From Branchipolynoe longqiensis (taxonomy: Eukaryota; Annelida; Polychaeta; Phyllodocida; Polynoidae), in the NCBI GenBank assembly GCA_030323885.1, contig CM059188.1, positions 116,473,974 through 116,537,973 on the forward strand: 64,000 nt of DNA, written 5' to 3'. The stretch's first letter is position 1, and every line of letters starts with the position of its first letter. The notes beneath the pieces were generated by a model, which saw only the letters and a program-made list of their open reading frames with translations, was not told where the DNA came from and made no database searches. Of this stretch, positions 41,955-53,621 are shown in pieces. Made by a program: the position numbers and the translations under genes.

Positions 41955-42480
41955 CTTCTCTTTTCCTGTATGCTCTTTGGTATTGGTTTAGATAGTCTGG
42001 GATAGCTGTGTGACACTAACACATTTTCATCTTTTCGTCTAATTGTATCATGTAGTTTAAGCTGCCTTCTCTTTTCTTTATGCTCTTTGGTATTGGTTTA
42101 GATAGTCTGGGATAGCTGTGTGACACTAACACATTTTCATCTTTTCGTCTAATTTTATCATGTAGTTTAAGCTGCCTTCTCTTTTCCTGTATGCTCTTTG
42201 GTATTGGTTTAGATAGTCTGGGATAGCTGTGTGACACTAACACATTTTCATCTTTTCGTCTAATTGTATCATGTAGTTTAAGCTGCCTTCTCTTTTCCTG
42301 TATGCTCTTTGGTATTGGTTTAGATAGTCTGGGATAGCTGTGTGACACTAACACATTTTCATCTTTTCGTCTAATTGTATCATGTAGTTTAAGCTGCCTT
42401 CTCTTTTCCTGTATGCTCTTTGGTATTGGGTTAGATAGTCTGGGATAGCTGTGTGACACTAACGCATTTTCATATTTTCC
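41955..42480 (-). repeat. 111-bp tandem repeat, about 4.5 units
   Basis: The unit contains TATTGGTTTAGATAGTCTGG, ACACTAACACATTTTCATC and TAGTTTAAGCTGCCTTCTC. Because 111 is divisible by three, the minus strand keeps a 147-codon frame of 37-residue repeats (SHSYPRLSKPIPKSIQEKRR start). A diverged single unit lies at about 43085-43190. Confidence 0.9.
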
Positions 42481-43466
42481 TCTACTTTCACTGGTTTAAA
42501 ATCTTTTTTTTATTGAGGCTGTATTTATACTGTCCATAGCATATAAGCCTGTGTATTCAGGCTTGTGTTCAATGCTGACCAGCTGTAGTGTTGGTGTTAT
42601 CTTATCACACAGTAGCTGCTGATAAGTTATTTGATTGCCTGCATTTCCATAGCAGAGAGATAATTGGTTGGTCTGGTTAGTAGCCTATGTTAGTTTTTTC
42701 TTGGCATATATGTGTTTTATTTTTTCTACTCTTACTACTAGACTAGCCTACTCCTAGGCTTGTATGTAGCTGTGTGAGCCATTGGATGTCCCGCTGGTGG
42801 GGGTTTCCTAGCCTTATTTTGCACATATATATTTCGGATGTTTTTAGGTCAGGAATTTGTCATTCCTTTACCGTTTGGGCATTCCACACCTTGGCAGCCA
42901 TTTCCAGCGTGCTTCTCTCATGAGCTTTTATTTGGCTTCTGGTCTGCTTTAGTAGTGGTGCATTATTTGCTCCCGTAGCCCTTTGTGGTTTTGTTAGCAG
43001 TTTGACTATAGCTATATGCTAATGTTTTCAAATAAATTATTCTCCTATTTTCTAGTAATTGTACTTTGGTTCTGTGGGGTTTTAACTGCCTTCTCTTTTC
43101 CTGTATACTCTTTGTTATTGGTTTAGATAGTCTGTGTTCGTTTTATCACACTAACAACACATTTTCATCTCTTCATCTACTTTCATTGTGTGGTTTCAAT
43201 TATTTGAAGGAAGTATATTGAATTTTCTCAAGAGTCTGACTCTCCTTTCCTATTGCAGTGCAGAGGGGGCAGGTGTGATGGGGGGTGGGGGTGGGGCGGG
43301 GGTACATACAACCATCACTTACACCCACAACCTCACACAACCGTTGGTCAACCTCATTAGAGGGGTATGTGAGTTTAGGTGTATGTGGGCGCGGCGCCCG
43401 CTTTTAAGGTATGTGGGTGCGGGTGGGAGGGTGTGTGTATCCATGTACGTCAGTAGGCACTGGACG
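42481..43466. other. spacer with one outlying 111-bp-type unit
   Basis: No gene is seen. G-rich TGGGGGTGGGGCGGGGG lies near 43278-43301. Confidence 0.45.
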
Positions 43467-43782
43467 CGTTGGCCGAATCGGTAGAGCGCAGGTCTCACGT
43501 GCGGGAGATCGGGAGTTCAGTTCCGGGTCGAGTCAAATCAATGACTTATCAAATTTATACTTGTCACTTCTTAGTCTGGCACTTAGCATTAATAGGATAG
43601 GGCAAGGACTGGTTACCTCAGTGGCTGGATAATGTGCCTGAATGGGATATTGGGTCATGGCACCAGCAGCCTGATTTCCCAGTGAGGCAACACTATAAGG
43701 CCACCATGAGTGCACTGTCACAAGTTGGTACCTGTCCTGATATGACCTTAGATGTTGCCAGGACGTGAAACTCCAACAACCA
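43467..43782 (+). repeat. SINE-A, full length
   Basis: The head TTGGCCGAATCGGTAGAGCG is close to a tRNA A-box region, and the tail AGGACGTGAAACTCCAACAA is intact. Confidence 0.85.
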
Positions 43783-44142
43783 GTATGTACATCAGTGGTC
43801 TTGTAGGCATGATGCGCAGTGGGGTGTGGGTGTGGGGGTGGGGGTGGGGTGGGGGTGGAGGGAGTGCCTGTGCGTCTAGTTCACTGATGGATGTAAGTCA
43901 GAGGAGCCTGTAGGAGACATTCCCCACCCACCCACCCACCCACCCACTCACTCGCCCACACAACCACCTACGCCCTCCAAAAGCATGAGCATCAGTTTAA
44001 AAGGTCACAAAAACGGCGCAATGTTTAAATGTCGCAATCACGTGACATTTCTCTGTTGCGGACGCGCATTAACCCGGTTTCCTCTCCCTCTCCACGTTGT
44101 CTGTAAGTGTGATAAAAAGAGCAGGCATGGCACCCACTCACT
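43783..44142. other. spacer with GT-rich tract
   Basis: (GGGGTG)n near 43820-43860 and (CACC)n near 43925-43950. No gene. Confidence 0.4.
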
Positions 44143-45315
44143 CACACACTCACTCACTCACTCACTCACACACTCACTCACACTGACACACTCACTCACT
44201 CACGCCCACACCCAGCCAAACCCACAGCCATAAGCAGTCAACCACTAGTAAGCTCACATTCTCATGGACTCACACACTGACACACTTACATGCTCACATG
44301 CACACTCTCACGCACTCACACACTCACTCACACACTCACACACTCACTCACACACTCCCTCACACACTCACTCACACACTCACTCACACTCTCACACTCA
44401 CACACTCACTCACATTCACACACTCGTAAGCTCACATTCTCACGGACTCACTTACACGCTCACATGCACACACTCACATTCTCAGGCACTCACACACTCA
44501 CTCACACACTCACACACTCACTCACACACTCACTCACACGCTCACACTCACGCACTCATTCACACCCACACTCACGCACTCACTCACACCCACACTCACG
44601 CACTCACACACTCACTCAGACAGTCACTCACTCACACTCACACTCACATACACACACTCACTCACACACACACTCACACACACACTCACTCACTCACACT
44701 CACTCACACACATTCACTCACACACACTCACTCACTCACACACTCACTCACACACTCACACTCACTCACACACACTCACTCACTCACACACTCACACACT
44801 CACACACTCACTCACCCACACATTCACTCACACCCACACACTAACACACTCGTAAGCTCACATTCTCACGGACTCACTTACACGCTCACATGCACACACA
44901 TTCTCACGCACTCACACACTCACTCACACACTCATACACTCACACACTCACACACTCACACACTCACAAACTCACTCACACGCTCACACTCACGCACTCA
45001 CTCACACCCACACTCACACACTCACACACTCAATCAGACAGTAACTCACTCACATGCACACTCACATGCACACACTCACATTCTCAGTCTCACACACTCA
45101 CTCAAACACTTACTCACACGCACACTCACTCACACACTCACTCACTCACACACTCATTCACATGCTCACTCACACACACTCACTCACACCCTCACTCACA
45201 CACTCATTCACTCACTCACACACTCACTCACACACTCACTCACTCACTCATTCACACACTCACTCACACACACTCACTCACACACTCACTCACTCACATA
45301 CTCATTCAATGTCAA
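44143..45315 (+). repeat. (CACTCACA)n microsatellite, about 1.2 kb
   Basis: CACACACTCACTCACACACTC-type units. Two larger blocks beginning CGTAAGCTCACATTCTCA (44425 and 44850) recur, so part of the array duplicated as a unit of roughly 425 bp. His/Thr/Ser/Leu frames are artefacts. Confidence 0.95.
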
Positions 45316-45374
45316 GCGCAATATCCACATGGAGACACATAGAGACAGCGCTTTGGCGGGCGCCGTCGATGATT

Positions 45375-45510
45375 CATTTGTAATGTTGGCGGGAGTTGTC
45401 GGTAATTTGTTTGTAATGTTGGCGGGCACCGTCGGTGATTTGTTTGTAATGTTGGCGGGCGCCGTCGGTGATTTCGTTTGTAATGTTGGCGGGAGCTGTT
45501 GGTTAATTGT
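45375..45510 (+). repeat. 33-bp tandem repeat, 4 units
   Basis: Unit TTTGTAATGTTGGCGGGCGC followed by CGTCGGTGATTTG. It marks the start of the GC-rich region upstream of IPMK. Confidence 0.85.
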
Positions 45511-46244
45511 TTGTAAGCCGCGTGCCCGCCTCAGCCTGAACGGTGCGCACGCAGATTAGCTTGGCGGATGTTGCTGCTGCTGCGGTGTGTGCGCGCGCAC
45601 TGAAGTGGAGGAGGGTGGTTGGAGGAATGGGGTTGGAGGAGGAGGAGGTGGGAGGAAGGAGGGAAGGTGGGAGAAGGAAGGTGGGAGGGAGAATGGGAGA
45701 AGGGAGAAGAGGGTGGGAGGGATGGAAGGGGGCGGTGGATCGGCGCGCCGCCCAACGGAAATGCCAAGTACTATGCAACTAACAAGTGGTGCCTGAGCAG
45801 ACACAAAACTCGACCCGCCCCCGTGCGTGCTGAGTATGCTCCGGGAGCTTCTCGGAGGCGCTGTGGCACGGTGCCCACCTGCTCCTACCAGCCGGAGACG
45901 CGGCCCAGCTCCCCGGCTCCCCGGCTCCCCGTCTCCCTGTCTCCCCGACTCACCGGCGCCCAGGCGACCCGGCTCCCCAGCTCCGCCAGCCTCCAGCGGC
46001 CAGCGGCCAGCCGAGCGTGAGCAGGCGACGGACGGCCAGGTGCAGGCGGCCGCGGCAAACACTGCTTCCCGGGCCGGCTTGCCCCAACGTCTCCCCGCCC
46101 CGCCCCCGACCGGAGCTGGAGCTGTTTGCTTACTGGACAGTTTTAGTGTCTTGTCTGTTTCAGCTGACACCAGACTAGCATTCCCAAGCCACTTTTCCCG
46201 CCGTTTTTCAAACCCGAGCAGCTCAGCCCGTGTTGTGACTGCCA
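45511..46244. other. GC- and CpG-rich DNA, part of the IPMK 5' region
   Basis: CpG dinucleotides are frequent and a purine-rich GGAGGAGG tract lies at 45605-45740. Overlapping open frames on both strands are expected of such composition and show no domain. Confidence 0.5.
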
Positions 46245-46850
46245 CTACTTCCTGTTGACCGTGAGCAGCTCGGCTTGTGTGTGGCTGCCCCTATTTCCGG
46301 TTAGCTCTCCCTGAGCAGCTCTGCCTGCGTGTGTGACTCCACTACTTCCGGTTGGTTGGCCATGAGCAGCTCGGCTCGTGTGTGTGACTCCTACCACTAC
46401 ATCCGGTTGGCTGTCCATGAGCAGCTGGTTCCATGTGTGTGGCTCCCACGACTTCCGGTTGGTTGGCAGTGAGCAGCTCGGACCATGTTATGACTCCCAC
46501 AACTTCCAGTTGGCCGTGAACAGCTCGGCCCGCGTGTGTGGCTTCCACTACTTCCAGTGAGCAGCTCGGCCTGTGTGTGTGGCTCCAAATACTTCCGGTT
46601 GGCCATGAGCAGCTCGGACTGTGTTGTGGTTCCCACTACTTTCTGTTGGCTGGCCATGAGCAGCTCGGCCTGCATGTGTGGCTTCCAATACTTCCGGTGA
46701 GCAGTTCGGCCCATGTCGTGGTTCCAAGTACTTCCGGTGTGCTGGCCGTGAGCAGCTCGAGCTGTGTGTGCGACTCCCACTATTTCCGGCTAGCTCTCCG
46801 TGAGCAGCTCGGCCCGCGTGTGTCGCTCTCACTACGCGCCCAGTTGCGGC
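46245..46850 (+). repeat. minisatellite of about 50-70-bp units carrying ETS-type motifs
   Basis: About 11 units contain GAGCAGCTCGGCC, then TGTGTGGCTCC, then ACTACTTCCGGTTGGCTGG. Exact ACTTCCGGT, whose reverse complement is ACCGGAAGT, occurs at 46344, 46451, 46591, 46690 and 46730. A CCGGATGT variant is at 46399. The array ends about 450 bp before the IPMK start codon. Confidence 0.88.
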
Positions 46851-47281
46851 AGTGGGGGTCTTTCGGCGAGGAACTCGTCCCGGTGGTGGGTGGCGGGTGG
46901 TGGGCGTGTGCGTGGGCAGTTATAGGAAGAAGTCTCCGGCCAGCGTGACATGCACCGCCTCCTCTCCCCTCCTCCCCTGCCCCCTCCCTCACGCTGCTTC
47001 GGTCCGGCAGGTGGCTTTAATAGTTAATCCTAGCCGAGCAGCTGGGAGCTGCTCGCGGCTCCACCCCTCCCACCCCCCACACACACACACCACAGCACAC
47101 CCACACATACACATCGCTTCTGCGCCATGCTCCCTCCAGCCGCTCCGTTGTGACCGGACGATGCTGGAGGCGGGGCGGGCCGCAGTCAGTGAACCGTGAA
47201 GCTGCTGTCGGAACGGCACCGCCATCTCGGGCGACGAGGCGACTAGCAGTAGTAGGCTTCGGGAGGTGCCGCCTGGTGTCG

Positions 47282-47290
47282 ACCGGAAGT
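47282..47290 (+). promoter_or_regulatory. ETS/GABP consensus site just before the IPMK start codon
   Basis: ACCGGAAGT lies 11 bp upstream of ATG 47302. A GC box (GGCGGGGCGGG) lies at 47168-47178. Both are common in TATA-less CpG promoters; no TATA box is visible here. Confidence 0.45.
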
Positions 47291-47301
47291 GGTTCCCGGG
47301 G

Positions 47302-47452
47302 ATGCCGCTGGGGGGGAAGACGCGAGGCGGGGCGCTGACCCTGAATGACCTGAGTCTGACCAGAGGAGAACTTCCCCCGCTACCGCCCGACACCAGACCG
47401 CTCACCCACCAGGTGGCAGGCCACGTCTACGGCAAGAGCAGCTCGCGTCTCG
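47302..47452 (+). CDS. IPMK: inositol polyphosphate multikinase, first coding exon
   Basis: IPMK phosphorylates inositol phosphates (IP3 to IP4 and IP5) and PIP2 in nucleus and cytosol. This exon encodes 50 residues plus one nucleotide and ends at a strong donor (G|GTAAGCAG). The recognisable part is PLTHQVAGHVYGKSSSRLG (residues 33-51), which corresponds to PLSHQVAGHMYGK at the start of the kinase fold in vertebrate IPMK. The preceding 32 residues are basic and Pro-rich and not conserved, as is usual for this N-terminus. The ATG at 47302 is the first in frame; upstream in-frame sequence has no ATG. The catalytic PxxxDxKxG motif and the inositol-binding region must lie in later exons, none of which I find before 64000. 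An isolated exon copy cannot be fully excluded, but the CpG-rich promoter argues for a real gene start. Confidence 0.85.
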
Positions 47453-47895
47453 GTAAGCAGTGTGAGTGTGAGGGGTGAGAGAGGTGGGAGAGGTGTGTGA
47501 GGGGTGAGAGAGGTGGGGAGATATGAGAGGTGTGAGAGGTGTGAACAGTGCTAGTTGAATAGTGCTGATGCTTCAGCAGTGAATCATCGTCTTGTTTGCT
47601 TGTGGCTCGGTAAGCAGTTGACGTAAGGTGTGACCTGTGAGTATGAGAGGTGTGAGAGGTATGAGAGGTGTGACATGTGTAAGAGGTGTGAACAGTCTTA
47701 GTTGAACAGTGCTGACGCTTCAGCAGTGTATCATGGTCTTGTTTGCTTGTGGCTTGATAAGCAGTTCACGTAAAGCGTGACCTGTAAGTGTGAGAGGAGT
47801 GAGAGCTGTGAGAGGTGTGAACAGTGCTAGTTGAACAGTACTGACGCTTGAGAAGTGCATCATGGTCTTGTTTGCTTGTCGCTCGCGCTCTTTCC
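47453..47895 (+). repeat. three tandem units of about 150 bp beginning at the IPMK exon 1 donor
   Basis: Units start at CTCGGTAAGCAG (47449), CTCGGTAAGCAG (47606) and CTTGATAAGCAG (47753). They continue with (GTGAGAGGT)n and end with CATGGTCTTGTTTGCTTGT. The true splice donor therefore has one perfect copy 157 bp downstream. Confidence 0.85.
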
Positions 47896-48840
47896 AGCAC
47901 TAGATAGCTTTGTAAACAGAGCTGGTGCGATACTAATTGAAATTGGACAGTATCTCTTGTATATAAAACAAACAACCCACACACACTTATTTACTAAAGG
48001 GATATGCATAAAATATGCCACTGTGAGGGAGGGGTGCGTTTTACTGAAGGCCAGCTGAAGGTATAGACAACTCGAGTAGTAGGCAACTCGGCCCTAGGGT
48101 AGCCGCCACATCAGTATTAGATTTAAACATTTATATGTGTAAGGGCGCTGAAGAACAGTTTGCCCAGGGCACCAGCAACCCTAGGGCCGTTATGGTCTTA
48201 CTCATCGCGCTAAGTGTGGAAACAAAAAGTTCAAAAAGATACCCATCCACCAACTTTATAAAGTGTATGCAGTAGTTTTGATTCTTCATAGTCGGATTTG
48301 ATTGTTGTATTTATTATTTATTTTAACCAATACAACAAACAACATGCCAATTCCTTTTTGGTGTAATCTTCACTACTTCCTGACATCAACACACAGCCAA
48401 TGATCGTCAGGTCCTGGTGTGATCCTGTATAAGGAATCGCACATCTTTTGCAACCCTCCAAGCTATTTCTTTAATGTAGAGGAGCCACCTGGAGGGCAAG
48501 AAGGGAGTAGGGAGCTGCTTTGAAGCAGACCTCCTGCACTCCAGGCCACACCCCAGCCTCCAGTAACACAAAGGAACATATCAAAGGAGGTTACAGGAAC
48601 AGTCGTATAATAGAATAAGATAGCAAATAATAAGCAGGAGAATTACATACGTGAATAATATATGTATAAGTACTTTATACCTTACGATATCAATGCTTCC
48701 ATTTAATCTTTCTCTTGTGTAATCCTTTTCCACTTCTCCTATTTGTCCATACCATGGATAATTATGCTTAAGCTGAAAAGAAGTGAATGTGGTAAAATTC
48801 TGACGATGCCAAGCTTCAGCCCTGAGAACTGGTGTAGTAT
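47896..48840. other. presumed IPMK intron 1, nothing recognised
   Basis: No exon of the kinase domain is visible and no repeat family is shared with the rest of the window. Confidence 0.45.
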
Positions 48841-49341
48841 ACAGTACAACCCCATTAAACCAAGCTCGGTTAAACCAAACGATCGGTTAATCCAAACTTT
48901 TTTCGGCGTCCTGGAAAAATACTACCATTTATCATATAAAAAAGTTGGTTAAACCAAAGTCGGTTAATCCAAAGTATCGGTTAATCCAAACAAAATTGTC
49001 CCCCCCCAGGCCACTTCCGGTACAATTTAAACCAAACTTTCATGTGGTTTTAAGGTCATCTGAGACTTTTTTATATGATAAATGGTAGTATTTTGCCAGG
49101 TCGCCGAAAAAAGTTTGGCTTAACCGATCGTTTGATTTAAGCGATGTTGGTTTAATGGGGTTAAACTGTATATACATAAAAAACAATAATCATAGTGTCC
49201 ACATACATTGTACATTCATAATGCACCCCCGTATTTGCCAAAGCCAAGTTAAAGTCAAAGATCGGTTAAACCAATGATCGGTTAATCCAACCAAATTTCT
49301 AGGGCCCCTTCAAGTTTGGTTTAACGGGGTTATACTGTATT
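48841..49341 (+). repeat. pogo/Tigger-like composite MITE, copy 1
   Basis: The outer ends are TACAGTACAACCCCATTAAA and TTTAACGGGGTTATACTGTA. A further inverted end (GGGGTTAAACTGTATA) lies at 49158-49173. The interior repeats GGTTAATCCAAA and CGGTTAAACC. The whole unit recurs inverted at 55440-55945. Confidence 0.75.
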
Positions 49342-49551
49342 AAGGGTCCCTATTGTTATTGTTCTTAAATTTAAAGTTGCATTGGCTATAATCATAACTA
49401 GCCCTAGGGTTGGTGGCGCCCCAGATAAGTTGAACTTCACCGCCCTTATGAGTATAATTATTATTTTTTGTACAAATTTTAAAGCTGCCATGGCACTCCC
49501 TAGAAATAGAATGTGACACCCCTGGCGACTTCGCAAGATAGTTTATTTTTC

Positions 49552-49770
49552 TTGAAGATTTGTACTGCCTATCATGGATAAGTTTGAATTGACTTGTTTT
49601 CACCATTAGACAGTTGGTCGATAGAAACCCTGAGCCTACACTTTTACACACCCAAGGGATTTTTAACCTCGCACACCACAAAGACATGGTATGAGAGCAA
49701 CTGGCCTTTGATGACACAGTAAGTTATACACAGTGGTGGAAATCCAAATTGGCAGAGGTGATGGCATGGG
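49552..49770 (-). repeat. SINE-B, head lost
   Basis: From GAAGATTTGTACTGCCTATC to AAATTGGCAGAGGTGATGGC. The tRNA-like part is missing. Confidence 0.8.
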
Positions 49771-50315
49771 GAAGTTGTCAGGTGGCCTTTGATTGGCTCA
49801 GCCTGAGATACTTTGAGTTGTGTTTGCACACAGCTCAGTGTGATTAGGCCACTTGGCCTATCTAGTCGAGGGACGAGATTGAGCTCTGGGGGCTGCCAAC
49901 CAATCTCACACGGTTTCATTGCAGTTATCTCAACCTTTAGCCGAATACTGCCACCTAGCGGGAAGGATCAAAGACAGATCCATATATGGACCACCACTCG
50001 GGGTCGTTCATTCATCGAGGTGCGGTATTCATGGGTCCATATATTGATCTGAGTTTGATCCTTCGTTTGGATCCTTGCCATTAGATACCAGTGTTGAGTG
50101 GGAGGGACATGAGGAGTGGTCACGTGGGGTTGACATCCGGTGTGGGAAGGCTACTGGTAAGATAGATGGCGCCACATATATAGTGTCATGGGGGGGGTGA
50201 TGAAAATGGGAAGTATTGTGCCTTAAGCGGGAATCGAACCCACACCTCATAGTGCAGGGCTCAGCGTATCCCAGTTGGAGCAGCACTATTAAGTCGCCAT
50301 GGGTTCCCGGTCCCG
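49771..50315. other. spacer, nothing recognised
   Basis: A tRNA-like B-box on the minus strand (GGGAATCGAACCCACAC near 50229) may be a relic SINE head. Position 50316-50318 is the left target copy (TAA) of a Harbinger element. Confidence 0.45.
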
Positions 50316-50862
50316 TAATAGGGCTGTCACATTATGATGCATCGCGCAAACATACGGCAACGTATGTGATTTGTTGCCGCTACGTCGGGATACATCATTA
50401 TGCGTAATGCATGCGTTAGGCTTGCGTTGGTATACATCAATGTACGTCAACATTATTCGACATATGGTGGCGCAGGTCAGGTGCTCAGTGAAGTTTTGTG
50501 CATGCTCAAAACTTTCGACATATGACAATGCATGGGTGCTTATGTTATGCCTACATTGGGCATACGTCGAGATACGTTAGACACACGTTGGAGGAACATT
50601 GTTCTTACGTTGTCCTACATTCACTTTCGTTCCTCTGATGGAGAGCGTTCTGTCCCCGCATTGGCAATGTAATGCCAACATATGACAACGTTGTTCTAAC
50701 GTATGCATAACATATGGCCGACGCACGGTTGGCGTATCTCCACCGTGTCTCGACGTATTTGACGTATAGGGTGGATGTCTGGCACTCACTTAATGTTGGC
50801 CGGCATCCTGCAAATGAGCTGTCAGCATTTTGCAAATGTATTGTGAGCGTTTTGGCTTGGAG

Positions 50863-50870
50863 TATATAAA
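50863..50870 (+). promoter_or_regulatory. TATA box of the second Harbinger transposase
   Basis: GTATATAAAGG lies about 45 bp before ATG 50915, matching the layout of the first element. Confidence 0.6.
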
Positions 50871-50914
50871 GGATCGGATTTCATGTTTGACCAGAACAGC
50901 TCAGCTCTTCGGAG

Positions 50915-52178
50915 ATGATGGATGTCCCTGCAAGGCTCCTGCCATTCTCCAACATCACCATAATGTTAACCAACTGATACTTTACCATCTCAGAAGGAGA
51001 CGTCGTCGACTGAGAAGAATGTGAATCAGAGCATGGATCAGGAGGCGGCGGCAGTTTGGTTTGTACGACCACCTTCTGATGGAACTCCGTATGGAGGACA
51101 CAGCTTCTTTCATCAACTTCATGCAGATGCCTCCCCTGATGTTCGATGAGATGCTAGCCAGAGTGGGTCCTCGGATAACTAAAACGTACACAACCTTGAG
51201 AGAGCCGAGAGAGCCTGGCCTGAAGTTTGCCCTCAATCTGCGTCACCTAGCCTCTGGGAGCAAGTATGCCTCCATGAAGTTTGGGTGGAGGGTCCCCCAC
51301 AACACGCAATCATCATGAGAGAGGTGTACAAAGCAGTCATCGCTGAATACATTGATGAGATGATGACCTGCCCCACGACTCCTGATGGATGGCGTGCCAT
51401 CTCGGAAAAGTCCATGGAGAGGTGGAACTTCCCCCACACATGCGGAGCACTAGATGGGAAGCATATGGCCTGCCGGTGTCCCCCAAAGAGTGGATCCCTT
51501 TACTACAATTATAAGGGATTCTACTCCATAGTTCTCCTGGTGCTCATTGATGCAGACTACAAGTTCATCTGGGCGGATGTCGGTGGAATGGGTTCAGCAT
51601 CACACAGACAGGTTTTCAATGACTCTGAGCTGAAGGTGGGCATCGAAGATCGTACCTTCAGTCTCCCTGCCAGCGAGCCTATCGTGAACAGCCAGGATGC
51701 TGTACCCAACTTCCTGATCGGTGAAGACACCTTCACCCTACACCCGACAATGATGAAGCCGTACAGCCAGAGGGGTATGCCGCATGAGGAACACATCTTC
51801 AACTACATGATTTCCTGATCTAGGAGAGTCGTGGAGAATGCGTTTGGCATCCTGGCAAACTGATTCCAGGTTCTGCTCAGCACGATGCAGCACCTTCCCT
51901 CCATCGTGAAGCTGATTGTCACCACATGCATGATCCTACACAACATGATGAGGATGTAATATCCCATGCTCCAGAATCAGCAGCTGAACCATGAAGAGAA
52001 TGGCAACCACAACGTCATCCCGGGAGCATGGAGAGAGGGCCTAAGCCTGCCAGACCTAGCTGCTCAAGTACCTGGCATGAACATTGGTTCCAGGCCAGGA
52101 AAGAAGCAGCAGAATCTCCTCAAGGAGTGCACCAACTCCCCAGCCGGTTCAGTTGAATGGCAGGGCAATATGATCTAG
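50915..52178 (+). pseudogene. Harbinger DDE transposase, second copy, stops and frameshifts
   Basis: It is homologous along its length to the pseudogene at 6011-7290, with the same Arg-rich stretch (RRRRRRLRR), FGWRVPHNTQ, GALDGKH, VVENAFGIL and the end WQGNMI before TAG (52176-52178). Lesions: a frame break between 50920 and 50955; TGA at 51022-51024 where the other copy has Trp; a frameshift near 51310; TGA at 51816-51818 where the other copy has CGA; TGA at 51861-51863 where it has CGC; TAA at 51957-51959. The second catalytic Asp (LIGDDAF in the first copy) reads Glu here (LIGEDTF, codon 51723-51725). Where comparison is possible, part of the decay looks like C-to-T change at CpG, unlike the small-indel decay of the first copy. 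Confidence 0.85.
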
Positions 52179-52329
52179 CGATGTCTTTGTACTGTGATGT
52201 TATTGTACAATGATCTCTGTCATTTGTGATATTTACTGTGATATTTGTATGTAAAAAAATGTGATAGTTCTATTGCTTTAAATAAAAGGTATCAGTATCT
52301 GTTGTTGATACCGCACCAAGCTTAACATG

Positions 52330-52760
52330 TCAGTTATTTTTTTGGGTGGGGAAGATTTAGGAGAATTGTTTTGTCTGGGCATAATTATATATACACTGAC
52401 AAATTTACATGTCAGGTTTTTTTTTCTGGTCCCAATTATATACACTGACAAATTTACATGTTAGTTATTAACTTGGATGGGGTAGGTAACTTTTATTTTT
52501 TCTGGGCCCAATTATATACACTGACCAATTTACATGTCAGTTATTAATTTGGGTCAGGTAGGTATCTTTAAATTTGTTATGGGCCCAATTATATACACTG
52601 ACAAATTTACGTGTCAGTTATTAATTTGGGTGCGGAAGATCACTTTTACACTGGCAAATTCACATGTCACTTATTAATTTGAGTGGGGAAGGTTACTTTA
52701 TGCGGAAGATTACTTACTTTTTAAGGGCCAAGTTTAACATGTCACTTATTTTAAGGGGGC
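52330..52760 (+). repeat. about 75-bp tandem repeat inside the Harbinger element
   Basis: Four to five units contain AATTATATACACTGACAAAT, TTACATGTCAGTTATTAATT and TGGGTGGGGTAGGTA. Confidence 0.8.
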
Positions 52761-53085
52761 AGGGTCCTTAGTTACAGTTACATGGCAGATTAGTTTTTGT
52801 AAAGTAGGCTAACTGGGCAAAGGCCTAAATTATTTTAAGTTTCATTTAATTTATTTTTACCATATTGCATTTGGGGGATTTGTATAATAAGGATAAATAA
52901 TGCTTACAAAGAAATAGACTCAGAGTCCAAAATCTGGATTAAAATACATATAGTTATATTTACACAAACATTTTATAAATAGTGTATAGAGGCACATAAT
53001 AATTACAATATAACAGATATACATATATACATGGCTACAATATTTACATATTACGAACAATAAATATATACAGCACCTACATTAG

Positions 53086-53621
53086 TCATTTAGCCTCCGG
53101 GGTCTTTGGTGGGGTGTCGATGTCCCCCGCAGGATCAAACAGCTCCTGTGCCTCAATGTTCAAGTTGGAAATGTTGGAAATCACCGACAGCCCAGACAGA
53201 TTCAGCAAACTGTCCGTGGCTATCGGAGTACTGGTGGACTGGTTCAGCACCGCTTGGGCTGAAACCCACGCCCCGACGACGGTGCTTACCAAAATGAGGT
53301 AAAGAATGCAAAAAAAGCACATCATTGCAAATTATAAGGCCATTAAAATATATACATAGGTTTATCCAGAATGGGTGCATAATGAATAAAATCCACATCA
53401 TTGCAAGTTACAATGTCAGTAAAATATATAGTACTTACAGTTCTGCAGGACTCAGGCCGGTGCCTGATAACTGAACTCAGGAAGCCAAACTTATCCATGA
53501 TCCACTGCTCCCTCTCGGTGTGCAGGGGAGGCCCATCTCTGCTCTTCTTCTTGTGCAGCCTTGTCTTGCAGTTGCATATGGACTTGAACCAGCCCTGGAG
53601 ATGCCACACATTCTGCAACAC
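53086..53621 (-). pseudogene. Harbinger MADF/Myb-like protein, N-terminally truncated
   Basis: On the minus strand, 53621 to 53439 encodes HLQGWFKSICNCKTRLHKKK, then TEREQWIMDKFGFLSSVIRH. This is homologous to residues in exon 1 of the first element's MADF-like gene and ends at the same donor position (GTAAGT, 53433-53438). A possible second exon ends with NIEAQELFDPAGDIDTPP and a stop at 53086-53088. The first two-thirds of the MADF region and the start codon are missing between 53621 and the right end. Confidence 0.7.

Noticed and set aside
44264..45559. 431-codon His/Thr/Ser/Leu-rich frame
   Set aside because: By-product of the (CACTCACA)n array; the 33-bp repeat at its end adds a second low-complexity part.
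45556..46245. 229-codon minus-strand frame in the GC-rich region, possible divergent gene
   Set aside because: CpG-rich DNA gives long frames on both strands; no domain, and overlapping plus-strand frames are equally long.
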